5,080 nucleotides of DNA from Pelagihabitans sp037969055 (GTDB lineage: Bacteria > Bacteroidota > Bacteroidia > Flavobacteriales > Flavobacteriaceae). The DNA lies in the NCBI GenBank assembly GCA_037969055.1, contig JBBKWR010000432.1:1-5080 (forward strand), read 5' to 3'. Positions within the stretch are counted from its first letter, which is position 1. Each line of letters starts with the position of its first letter. The position numbers were made by a program, and so were the translations under genes. This document shows, piece after piece, positions 5,071-5,080 of this stretch. Under the pieces are notes generated by a model. It searched no databases. It was given only the letters and a program-made list of their open reading frames with translations, and had not been told where the DNA came from.

Positions 5071-5080
5071 GTCATTTACA

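Noticed and set aside
1..5080. CRISPR arrays, tRNA or rRNA genes, insertion sequences, defence systems
   Set aside because: No regularly spaced repeats, no recognisable RNA gene, no transposase or defence-protein motif was found on either strand.

Overview
The window looks like a stretch of chromosome from a marine-type member of the Bacteroidota, most likely Flavobacteriaceae. This is inferred from the close family resemblance of the proteins (an Hsp20, a REC-CRP regulator, a YtxH / holin-like / DUF6327-type trio), AT-rich translation starts without clear Shine-Dalgarno sequences, and promoter elements of the Bacteroidetes type (TAnnTTTG). No species call is possible from the sequence alone.

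Layout from left to right: (1) the N-terminal 338 codons of a major facilitator transporter on the minus strand, running off the left edge; (2) a small heat shock protein (Hsp20) on the plus strand, divergent from the transporter; (3) a patatin-like phospholipase on the minus strand, convergent with Hsp20 across a 177-bp gap that carries a long inverted repeat; (4) a 316-bp intergenic region with two divergent promoters; (5) a 356-residue regulator on the plus strand that joins a response-regulator receiver domain to a CRP/FNR-type sensor fold and DNA-binding helix-turn-helix; (6) a tight three-gene operon on the minus strand (YtxH protein, YqjE/holin-like membrane protein, small DUF6327-like protein), convergent with the regulator and separated from it by only 9 bp; (7) the promoter of that operon at the right edge.

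The main discovery is a shared regulatory signature. Four intergenic sites match TGAY-N4-RTCA followed by T, an FNR/CRP-like palindrome. They lie upstream of Hsp20, patatin, the regulator itself and the YtxH operon. In all four, reading towards the gene, exactly 23 bp separate the palindrome from a Bacteroidetes -7 element (two perfect TAnnTTTG matches, two with one mismatch). That places each palindrome centre roughly 42 bp upstream of the expected transcription start, the classical class II activator position. The regulator in the middle has the recognition-helix Glu and Arg that CRP/FNR proteins use to read TGA half-sites. The simplest reading is a compact, self-regulated stress regulon: a phosphorylation-responsive CRP/FNR-type activator controlling a chaperone, a lipid hydrolase and a set of small envelope proteins. 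The transporter lacks such a site and is probably independent.
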